Shown: positions 1 to 6,717 of the stretch, in pieces
How the letters are laid out: each line of letters begins with the position of its first letter
Numbering within the stretch: position 1 is the stretch's first letter
Source of the DNA: GWA2-66-18 sp964537395
GTDB taxonomy: Bacteria > Elusimicrobiota > Elusimicrobia > UBA1565 > UBA9628
Direction of reading: 5' to 3'
Assembly (NCBI GenBank): GCA_964537395.1
Contig: CAZIBN010000001.1
Coordinates: forward strand, 1 to 64,000
Length of the DNA: 64,000 nt
Notes under the pieces: model-generated
What the model saw: the letters and a program-made list of their open reading frames with translations, nothing else
Told to the model about the DNA's origin: nothing
The model's database searches: none
Position numbers and translations under genes: made by a program

Positions 1-181
1 CGGTCGAAATGCGCACCAGCGCCTGGCCTGACGTCACGCGGAGCACCTGCCCGGCGGGCAGGAACGAGGGACCGAGGACCGCCCCTCCGATCGTCTCCGT
101 CTCGAAGGCGCGCGCCGGAACGGCGAGCAGGATCAGAAGGAGCGCGGCCGCAAGACGGCCAAGTCCCGCCGACTTATCCAC
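1..181 (-). CDS. secreted protein, N-terminal fragment (runs off window)
   Basis: Reading the minus strand from a GTG at 181, an open frame runs to the window edge with no stop. The first ~27 residues form a clear signal peptide: a charged start (VDKSAGLGR), a hydrophobic core (AAALLLILLAV) and a PARA cleavage site followed by FETE. The visible mature part is short and rich in Gly, Val and Leu, and I recognise no family. It lies 40 bp downstream of the HAD gene on the same strand, so it probably ends the efp-HAD transcript. No strong ribosome-binding site is visible before the GTG, so the start is uncertain. Confidence 0.6.
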   Translation of the reverse strand, partial: MDKSAGLGRLAAALLLILLAVPARAFETETIGGAVLGPSFLPAGQVLRVTSGQALVRIST

Positions 182-221
182 AGGACTTTCAACGTTGGAA
201 ACGCTGGGGATAACCCCGCCC

Positions 222-914
222 TTAAGCAACGGCGACTCCGTTCTCCTTCCTGATGATCCCGACCACGTCGTAGATGTCGTTGATATCGACCTCCGCGCCC
301 GACTCCTTGGTGCCGAACGTATCGCCGTACTTCGCCCATACCGCGCGAATGCCGGCGGCCTTGGCGCCCTTGACGTCGCGGTCGGGCCAGTCGCCGACCA
401 TCAGGGTCTCGTCGCCGCGCGTCCCGAGGACTTCCAGCGCGCGGCGGAAGGGCTTCGGGTCGGGCTTCTTGACGCCGAAGTCCTCGGAGGTGATGATCTC
501 GTCGAAATAATGATGCAGGCCGAGGCTCACGATGCGCAGCCACACCTCCATCTTCGGCGCGTCGGAGATGACGGTCAGCTTTATGCCCATCTTCATCAGC
601 TCGATCAAGGTCTGATTGACGCGCGGATACAAGGTCATCGTGCCGTTCTTCGAACGGCGATACGCCAAAATACCGCTGGCGAGGATCTTGAAGTCGATGT
701 GCCCGAGCTTGGCCTTGAGGATCTTGTCGAAGATCTTCTGGTCCTCGATGCCTTCCTTCCAGTAATGCTCGAAGAACTCCGTGACGAGGTCGTCCTTCTT
801 GCCGGGCAGGCCGGCGTCCATCATCCCCTCGACGGCCGCATCGACCGCCGTCCGCTTCATCTTCATGAAGTCGGTCAGAGTGTTGTCGATGTCGAAAATG
901 ACGCCTTTGATCAT
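222..914 (-). CDS. HAD-superfamily phosphatase
   Basis: A 230-residue haloacid-dehalogenase-type hydrolase. Motif I is FDIDNTLTD near residue 8 (nucleophile Asp and acid/base Asp), motif II is the Ser in VISDAP, motif III is the Lys in GVKKPDP, and motif IV is MVGDWPDRD. The helical cap between motifs I and II is typical of the small-molecule phosphatases of the TIGR02253 type (phosphoglycolate or glyceraldehyde-3-phosphate phosphatase-like). The substrate cannot be read from sequence. Its ATG overlaps the efp stop by 4 nt, so the two are translationally coupled. It could also supply the missing phosphatase step of riboflavin synthesis, but nothing here shows that. Confidence 0.85.
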   Translation of the reverse strand: MIKGVIFDIDNTLTDFMKMKRTAVDAAVEGMMDAGLPGKKDDLVTEFFEHYWKEGIEDQKIFDKILKAKLGHIDFKILASGILAYRRSKNGTMTLYPRVNQTLIELMKMGIKLTVISDAPKMEVWLRIVSLGLHHYFDEIITSEDFGVKKPDPKPFRRALEVLGTRGDETLMVGDWPDRDVKGAKAAGIRAVWAKYGDTFGTKESGAEVDINDIYDVVGIIRKENGVAVA

Positions 915-1474
915 TCCTTGACGCGCTCGACGTAGGTGGAGGTGCGGGTATCGACGCGGATCCTGTCGCCTTCCTTGACGAAGAGGGGCACGTTGATCTC
1001 GAGGCCGGTGTCGAGGGTGCAGGGCTTGACCATGTTGGAGACGGAGTCGCCCTTCACGCCGGGGACCGTCGAGGTCACGGTGAGGACCACGTTGGCGGGA
1101 AGCTCGATGCCGGTCAGCTTGTCGTCGACGTAGACGGCCAGGACCATCATGTTCTCGTTGAGGAACTTGACCTGGTCGCCGAGGAGCTCCTTCGGGTAGG
1201 AGAATTGCTCGTAGGTCTCGTTGTCCATGAACACGGCCTTGTCGCCCTCGTCGTAGCTGTAGGTCTTCTCGCGCTTGGTGACGGGGACGTCGCGGAACTT
1301 CGTGCCGGAGGCGTAGGAGCGCTCGAGGACGGCGTTGTTGGCGAGGTTGCGCAAAGTGGTGCGGTACACGGCCGCGGACTGGGATTTACGATGGTGCTGG
1401 AAGGAGATGATCTGGAGGATCTGGCCTTCGTCTTCGAAAACAAGGCCGTTGCGGAATTGCGATGTGTCGATCAT
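911..1474 (-). CDS. efp: translation elongation factor P with altered tip loop
   Basis: A 187-residue, full-length EF-P. It has the N-terminal KOW-like domain, the central OB domain (FMDNETYEQFSYP) and the C-terminal OB domain ending in YVERVK. EF-P enters the ribosomal E site and relieves stalling at polyproline. The loop that normally reads P-G-K-G and carries the modified Lys or Arg is here H28-R-K-S-Q32-S. By ungapped alignment with the B. subtilis-type protein, position 32 is Gln and the flanking Pro and Gly residues are lost. Lys30 is nearby. A good ribosome-binding site (GGAGGAG) precedes the ATG. The protein contexts in this window (Pro-rich leaders) suggest EF-P function matters here. 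Confidence 0.95.
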   Translation of the reverse strand: MIDTSQFRNGLVFEDEGQILQIISFQHHRKSQSAAVYRTTLRNLANNAVLERSYASGTKFRDVPVTKREKTYSYDEGDKAVFMDNETYEQFSYPKELLGDQVKFLNENMMVLAVYVDDKLTGIELPANVVLTVTSTVPGVKGDSVSNMVKPCTLDTGLEINVPLFVKEGDRIRVDTRTSTYVERVKE

Positions 1475-1565
1475 GGTGCTCCTCCTGCTGAGAACGGACG
1501 CGGCGAACCGCCAATCATCCTACTAAAAAGCGCGGAAACCGTGCTACAATGAACTTACTTACCTT

Positions 1566-2309
1566 ATGAGCGCCCACGAACGCCTCGCTGAGCTCAAAGA
1601 CCTCCTTGACGCCAAAACGCGTCTTATGCAGGACGTGGCGCATGAGCTCAAAAACCCGCTTTCGGTCATCCACGGCTACGCGTCCTATCTGACGAAGGAG
1701 AAGGTGAGCCCCGAGGAGATGCAGAAGGCCCTGAAGGCCGTGCTCTCCAACGCGGAGCGCCTGATCGGCCTCGTCGACCATCTTCAGGAAGCCGTGCGCC
1801 TCGAGTCCGACGGCTTCACCGTAGACACCCACCCGATCGAGGGTGCGACCTTGCTCCAGGAAGCCGTCGAATCGGCGGAGCTCGAGGCCGCGCGCCGCGG
1901 CGTCCGCCTGCACTGGCGCAGCCCCGTCGGCGACTCTTTGCTCGTGAACGCCGATCCCAAGCGCGTGCTCCAGGTGCTCGGGAACCTGCTGAGCAACGCG
2001 CTCAAGTTCACCCCCGAGCACGGCACCATCGACTGCACCGCCCAGCGCGACGGCGAGTTCGTGCGCTTCAGCGTCATCGACACGGGCCCGGGCATCGCCG
2101 CCGAGGATCTCCCGATGCTCTTCGACCGCTTCTACCAGACCAACGACAACGCGCACAAGCGCAAAGGCCTCGGGCTCGGACTGGCCATCTGCAAAGGCCT
2201 CATCGCGGCGCACGGCGGCCGCATCTGGGTGGAGAGCCTGCCCGGCGTGGGCTCGGCGTTCAACTTCACCCTTCCCGCCGTCTTGACTTCGACGACCTCC
2301 CCGCGGTAG
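1566..2309 (+). CDS. soluble sensor histidine kinase (HisKA-HATPase)
   Basis: A 247-residue kinase consisting only of the dimerisation/phosphoacceptor and ATPase domains. The H box is DVAHELKNPLS near residue 24. The N box is NLLSNALKF, the G1 box DTGPGI and the G2 box KGLGLGLAI. There is no transmembrane segment and no PAS or HAMP input domain, so it must sense through a partner or act as a phosphorelay enzyme. No receiver gene is adjacent. A possible -10 (TACAAT, 1545-1550) lies in the 91-bp divergent gap shared with efp. Confidence 0.9.
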   Translation: MSAHERLAELKDLLDAKTRLMQDVAHELKNPLSVIHGYASYLTKEKVSPEEMQKALKAVLSNAERLIGLVDHLQEAVRLESDGFTVDTHPIEGATLLQEAVESAELEAARRGVRLHWRSPVGDSLLVNADPKRVLQVLGNLLSNALKFTPEHGTIDCTAQRDGEFVRFSVIDTGPGIAAEDLPMLFDRFYQTNDNAHKRKGLGLGLAICKGLIAAHGGRIWVESLPGVGSAFNFTLPAVLTSTTSPR

Positions 2310-2353
2310 AATCAGACCACTGGGCCCAAGGGCCTAGTAAGGAGGAAGGTCCA

Positions 2354-3025
2354 ATGGTCCGATTCCTGTCCGCCGCGCTGCTGCTTGCCGCCGTGTCCGC
2401 GTCCGCGTCACCCGCGATCCCTTCGTTCGAGTTCTCCGTCGCCAACATCCAGGCTTCCATCGCCGCGATGCGCGCCGAGCAGGTCCAGGCGAAGGCCGGA
2501 AACATCGGAGCACAGATCGGGAATCTGGCCTGGGACCTGGAACGCTACGAGCGCGACACCACGCGCATGCGCAACGACCTGCGCTGGCTGCAGCAGCGAC
2601 TGCGCCGCCACGGCTTCGGCCAGCCCGGACTTCCCCTTCCCGGGCGCCCCGGACAGCCCGGCCGCCCCGGACAGCCCGATTCGGACCCGTCTTTACGCTG
2701 GGACATCCAGCGCTTCACGCGCGACCTCGAGCAGGTGGCGCGCGACACGCAGTGGCGCCTTCAGGACCTGCGCATGCTGGTCGCACAGGCCGAGAAGGAC
2801 GAGACTCTCGTCGCGCCGGCCACGCGCCTGCTCGACGCGGCGCGCCGCTTCAAGAGCGAGACGAACTGGCTCGCCTCCGACGCGCGCTTCGCCGAGTTCG
2901 ACTTCCGGCGCGCGGGGTACAACTTCGAGGCCATGGACCTGGGCCGGAACTCGAGGGACATCGACTCTCGCTCCCAGGACCTGCAGTATGAGGCCGACCG
3001 GCTTCTCGCTAAAGTCCGTCCCTAA
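2354..3025 (+). CDS. secreted hypothetical protein with collagen-like Pro/Gly stretch
   Basis: A 223-residue exported protein. Residues 1-18 form a signal peptide (FLSAALLLAAVSASA). The mature part is rich in Arg, Glu and Gln with probable coiled-coil helices (AQIGNLAWDLERYERDT, then a second helical block). Between them, near residues 96-112, is a short Pro-Gly-rich linker (LPLPGRPGQPGRPGQP). A strong AGGAGG ribosome-binding site precedes the ATG. No enzyme motif is visible and I recognise no family. Its stop overlaps the stop of the convergent membrane-protein gene. Confidence 0.75.
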   Translation: MVRFLSAALLLAAVSASASPAIPSFEFSVANIQASIAAMRAEQVQAKAGNIGAQIGNLAWDLERYERDTTRMRNDLRWLQQRLRRHGFGQPGLPLPGRPGQPGRPGQPDSDPSLRWDIQRFTRDLEQVARDTQWRLQDLRMLVAQAEKDETLVAPATRLLDAARRFKSETNWLASDARFAEFDFRRAGYNFEAMDLGRNSRDIDSRSQDLQYEADRLLAKVRP

Positions 3026-4542
3026 CGGGGCAAACGTCGCGCAAGCGACGGATCTGAACGCACGGCCTCGCGCATATGCGCGAGGCCGTCGTGTTTACGG
3101 CCTTCGCGAATAAGCAGAATACCGAGGTTGAACCGGGCCGCGGCAAATGCCGGATCGTTCGCCCGAAGGGCGACGACTTCTTCGAAAAGATTTATCGCGG
3201 CGGCGTATTCGCCTTTCGCGGCGCGGATCGAGGCCAGGTTCACGCGCGCCTCCGCGTCGCGAGGCTCCAGGCGTATCGCGGCCTCAAGGTAAGGTATCGC
3301 GGCTTCGCCGCGATCCGCCATAAGCAAGGCCACCGAAAGATTCGAGTTTGGAAGGTATGCGGTCGGCATAATGCTGACCGCGCGAGTCCACAATGATACG
3401 TCGTCGCGCCAATATTGGGCTTGCGCAATGGTCGATGTCGCGAGAAAAATGGCCGTCGAAGCGAGAACGGCGACCGCCGTTCGCGGTCGCCGAACCTCGA
3501 GCTGCCCCAAGGCGAGGCCGAACACCACGGCGAAGGGCATGCACGCGAGATAGGAATAGCGGTCCGCCGCCGCCTGGCGTCCGTTCTGAAGCAGCCCCGA
3601 CACCGGCGCCAGCGCGATCAGGTAGGCAAACCAAACCGGCACCGCCCATGCGCGGACACGCCGGTGAAAACACAACCCCGTCACGAGCAGCGCCAATAAT
3701 GCTCCCGGGTACGATCCCTGTCGTATGCCGTCGCCGTTCAAAGGCAACGCGTAATACGGAGAAAGATTCACCGGCAAGAATGTCTTGCTCAGATAAAACC
3801 AGCTTCCCGACAAAGAGACAAGAACCCGATCAACGGCGCCGAGGTTCAGGCTATGCAGATCCCCCCCGGACAAGCTCCCCAGGTTTTTGCCCGCCGCGAA
3901 AAGGCCGATGACGGCGTGCGGAAGCAAACTGATGACGGCTTTCCGGGCAGGCTGGCGTCGAATGAAGACCTCGACGGCAAAGATGAACGGCACAACGGCA
4001 ATGGAGGTTCCCTTTGAGAGCACGGCGCCCACGAAGGCAAGCGCGGATAGACGGCGCCTGTCCTCGACCCAGGCCAACAAAGAGAGAACGGCAAAGAATC
4101 CCGACAGAACATCCCGCCTCTCCGTGATCCAAAGCACCGACTCCACCCTCAACGGATGCAGCGCGAAGAATAATGCGGCGCCTACGGCGCCGTACGGAAA
4201 GTGTTTCTCGCGCGGGAGCAATCGACGGCACGCTAAGAAGAAAAGGCCGGCGGTGACGGCGTGCAACGCGATATTTGTTCGCCGGAACGCTTCCGGATCG
4301 AGGCCCCACAACTTAAAATCAATAGCCCAAGATAACCATGATAATGGCTGCCACGGACCGTAATGGCGCGAGCGCCACATCCACAACAATTTATCCCACG
4401 CAAATCCCCGCCACGAGGGATCGTCCAGAAGCGTTTTCGTGTCATCCCATTGGAGGAATCGCGCCTGCGGCGCGAAAGCGTAAAACACGATGAAGACGCC
4501 GGCGGCGACAGCCGCCGCCATCCGCCTGCTTCCTAGGGACAT
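3022..4542 (-). CDS. GT-C-like multi-pass membrane protein with C-terminal TPRs
   Basis: A 506-residue protein with about ten hydrophobic segments followed by TPR-like repeats in the last ~120 residues (YLEAAIRLEPRDAEARVNLA). The N-terminal region (FLQWDDTKTLLDDP, then a Trp-rich loop and ALHPLRVESVLWITERRDVLSG) matches bacterial relatives of the TMTC/GT-C glycosyltransferase group, which use lipid-linked sugars at the outer face of the membrane. The acidic pair WDD in the first loop fits the usual GT-C catalytic position. It overlaps rsmA by 10 bp and ends the minus-strand run. It looks more AT-rich than its neighbours by eye, which could mean transfer. The substrate is unknown. Confidence 0.75.
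   Translation of the reverse strand: MSLGSRRMAAAVAAGVFIVFYAFAPQARFLQWDDTKTLLDDPSWRGFAWDKLLWMWRSRHYGPWQPLSWLSWAIDFKLWGLDPEAFRRTNIALHAVTAGLFFLACRRLLPREKHFPYGAVGAALFFALHPLRVESVLWITERRDVLSGFFAVLSLLAWVEDRRRLSALAFVGAVLSKGTSIAVVPFIFAVEVFIRRQPARKAVISLLPHAVIGLFAAGKNLGSLSGGDLHSLNLGAVDRVLVSLSGSWFYLSKTFLPVNLSPYYALPLNGDGIRQGSYPGALLALLVTGLCFHRRVRAWAVPVWFAYLIALAPVSGLLQNGRQAAADRYSYLACMPFAVVFGLALGQLEVRRPRTAVAVLASTAIFLATSTIAQAQYWRDDVSLWTRAVSIMPTAYLPNSNLSVALLMADRGEAAIPYLEAAIRLEPRDAEARVNLASIRAAKGEYAAAINLFEEVVALRANDPAFAAARFNLGILLIREGRKHDGLAHMREAVRSDPSLARRLPR
3062..3089. terminator. 28-bp perfect palindrome, probable terminator for 2354-3025
   Basis: A perfect 28-bp palindrome centred on GCGCATATGCGC lies 37 bp past the stop of the plus-strand secreted protein. 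It sits inside the last codons of the convergent membrane-protein gene, where it encodes LAHMREAV. It could fold in either transcript. It lacks a clear T-tract, so termination is inferred. Confidence 0.45.
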
Positions 4543-5315
4543 AGAGCACGCGCAAGCGCCCGCCAGGCGTCAAAAGGTATCTCTTCCGGCCGGACGCTCA
4601 CATCAAGCCCCGCGGCCTTGAACGCCGCGTCCACTTCCCCGCGCGGCTTTCCGACAGCTTTCGATAATACCCCCGACGCCATCTTGCGCCGCTGTGCGAA
4701 CGCGATCTTGGCCAGGCGCCAAAACCCCTTCTCCTCGTTCGCGGCCAGTCGCGAGGGCTCGTGGCGCGTGAGCACGACCACCGCCGAGTCCACCTTCGGG
4801 ACCGGCATGAACGCCGTGCGCGGGACCTCGAACGCCATCTCCGCGTCGGCGCGCGCGATGACCGAGAGCGCCAGCAGGCCGTAGTCGGCGCCGCCGAGCT
4901 TGGCGACGATGCGCTCGCCGACCTCGAGCTGGAACATGAGGACCGCGCGGTCCCACTGATCCCAGGTCAGGAGCTTCTGCAGGATCGGCGTGCCGACCGC
5001 GTAAGGCAGGTTGCCGACGACGATCCACGGCCCCGGGCCGAGCTCGCGCAGGTCGAAGCGTAGGAAATCGTCGTTGATCGTTTTGAGGTTCTTCGCGGCT
5101 TCGGGTCCGACCATGCCCGGAAGCTTGCCCGCGATGATCTCGTCGAGCTCGATGGCGGTGACCGAGGCGCCGGTCGCGAGCAGGCGGCCGGTCAAGGCGC
5201 CGCGCCCGGGGCCGATCTCGAGTATCTTATCGCCGGGCCCCGCGTTCGCCAGGCCCGCGACGCCGTCCCGGGCGCCCTCGTCGCGCAAGAAGTGCTGGCT
5301 TAGCCTTGCTCCCAT
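4533..5315 (-). CDS. rsmA: 16S rRNA (adenine(1518/1519)-N6)-dimethyltransferase
   Basis: A 260-residue KsgA/RsmA enzyme that dimethylates two adjacent adenines in helix 45 of 16S rRNA using SAM. Motif I is LEIGPGRGALT and the catalytic motif IV is NLPYAVGTPIL. The N-terminus MGARLSQHFLRD matches the family's usual Q-N/H-F start. For that reason I place the start at 5315, one base after the murC stop, rather than at an upstream ATG that would overlap murC. The typical length is 265-275. It is coupled to murC upstream and to the GT-C gene downstream. Confidence 0.95.
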   Translation of the reverse strand: MGARLSQHFLRDEGARDGVAGLANAGPGDKILEIGPGRGALTGRLLATGASVTAIELDEIIAGKLPGMVGPEAAKNLKTINDDFLRFDLRELGPGPWIVVGNLPYAVGTPILQKLLTWDQWDRAVLMFQLEVGERIVAKLGGADYGLLALSVIARADAEMAFEVPRTAFMPVPKVDSAVVVLTRHEPSRLAANEEKGFWRLAKIAFAQRRKMASGVLSKAVGKPRGEVDAAFKAAGLDVSVRPEEIPFDAWRALARALCP

Positions 5316-5316
5316 C

Positions 5317-6717
5317 TTAAACCCCCGCCGCGCTGCCGCCGCGCCTTCGGCGCAGCAGGTCTTCGCCGATCTTCCAGACATCGCCGGCGCCCAAGGTCAG
5401 CACGACGTCCCCTGGCCGCAGATCGCGCGCGGCGTCGAGCGCGCCCGGGAACGCCAGGGCCTTCACGCCGGTCTTGAGGATGCCGTCCACGATGACCTTG
5501 GAGGTCACACCGGGAAGGGGCTTCTCTCCCGCCGCGTATATATCCGTCACGTAAACGAGGTCCGCGCCCTTGAAGGCGGCGCCGAATTCCTTGGACAGGA
5601 GCTTCGTGCGGCTGAAGCGGTGAGGCTGGAAGATGACGACGACGCGCTTGGCCTTCCACAGGCCCGCGACGGCGGACAACGTGGCACGGACCTCGGTGGG
5701 ATGGTGGCCGTAGTCGTCAACGAACTCGACGCCTCCCGCCTCTCCGAGGCGGTCCATGCGCCGCCCGACGCCGCTGAAATCGGCGAGGCCGTGCGCGAGG
5801 CGCTTCAGATCGAAGCCGAGGAAATGCCCGGCGGCGAGCGCCGCCAGCGCGTTCGAGACGTTGTGGCGGCCCGCGACGCGCAACCGAAGGGTCAGAACCT
5901 TCTTGCCGTTATGAAGGACGTCGCAGACCGAGCCGTCCTTGCCCAAGCGCATGTTCTTCGCGCGCCAGTCCGCCCCGGCGCCGAAGCCGAAGGTCACGAC
6001 ATGCCGGGTCACTTTTGAACGGATAGAGGTGAGCACGGGGTCGTCGTAGCAAAGCACCGCCGCCCCGTAGAAGGGCAGGCGGAGCAGATGCGCGACGAAC
6101 GCGTCCTTGAGCGCGTCCATGGTCTTGTAGTGGTCCATGTGGTCGTTGTCGATGTTCGTGACGACGGCGACGAGCGGCGTCAGGAACAGGAACGAGCCGT
6201 CGGACTCGTCGGCCTCGGCGACCAGATACTCACCGATGCCGAGCTTCGCGTTGGAGCCGATGTTCTTGAGCTGGCCGCCGATGATCATCGTCGGGCCGGC
6301 GCCGGCTTCCTTGAGTGCCATCGATATAAGAGAAGTCGTCGTGGTCTTGCCGTGCGAGCCCGCGATGGTGACCGTCTTCTTCATGCGGCCGAGCTCGGCC
6401 AGCATCTGGGCCCTTAACACCACGGGGATGCCGTGCTTGCGCGCGTAGGCGGTCTCGGGATTGCTCTCGGCGATGGCCGACGACACGACGACGACCTGCG
6501 CGCCCGCGGCGTGGGACGCCGCGTGGCCCTCATAGATGCGCACGCCGGCGCCTTGCAGGCGCCGCGTGGTCTCGGTCGACTTCGAGTCGGAGCCGGAGAC
6601 CTTGTAGCCGAGGTTGTTGAGCACCTCGGCGATGCCGCTCATGCCCACCCCGCCGATCCCGACGAAATGGATGCTGCGCACGAACGACTTCATCAGATCT
6701 TTTCGGGCGGCCTTCAT
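5317..6717 (-). CDS. murC: UDP-N-acetylmuramate--L-alanine ligase
   Basis: A 466-residue cytoplasmic Mur ligase that adds L-Ala to UDP-MurNAc in peptidoglycan synthesis. It shows the N-terminal Rossmann motif (HFVGIGGVGMSGIAE), the ATP-binding loop (AGSHGKTTTTSLI), the central NIDNDHMDHY and the C-terminal DDYGHHPTEV of the Mur ligase family. Full length. The first ATG (6717) overlaps the upstream TPR-fusion stop as ATGA; a second ATG eight codons later is also possible. No other mur genes are in the window. Confidence 0.95.
   Translation of the reverse strand: MKAARKDLMKSFVRSIHFVGIGGVGMSGIAEVLNNLGYKVSGSDSKSTETTRRLQGAGVRIYEGHAASHAAGAQVVVVSSAIAESNPETAYARKHGIPVVLRAQMLAELGRMKKTVTIAGSHGKTTTTSLISMALKEAGAGPTMIIGGQLKNIGSNAKLGIGEYLVAEADESDGSFLFLTPLVAVVTNIDNDHMDHYKTMDALKDAFVAHLLRLPFYGAAVLCYDDPVLTSIRSKVTRHVVTFGFGAGADWRAKNMRLGKDGSVCDVLHNGKKVLTLRLRVAGRHNVSNALAALAAGHFLGFDLKRLAHGLADFSGVGRRMDRLGEAGGVEFVDDYGHHPTEVRATLSAVAGLWKAKRVVVIFQPHRFSRTKLLSKEFGAAFKGADLVYVTDIYAAGEKPLPGVTSKVIVDGILKTGVKALAFPGALDAARDLRPGDVVLTLGAGDVWKIGEDLLRRRRGGSAAGV

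Noticed and set aside
9..935. Long plus-strand frame opposite the HAD gene
   Set aside because: It is antisense to a well-supported HAD hydrolase and EF-P overlap, with a composition expected from GC-rich mirror frames.
4533..5381. Longer rsmA start inside murC
   Set aside because: The extra 22 residues are murC sequence in another frame; the family N-terminus begins at the ATG at 5315.
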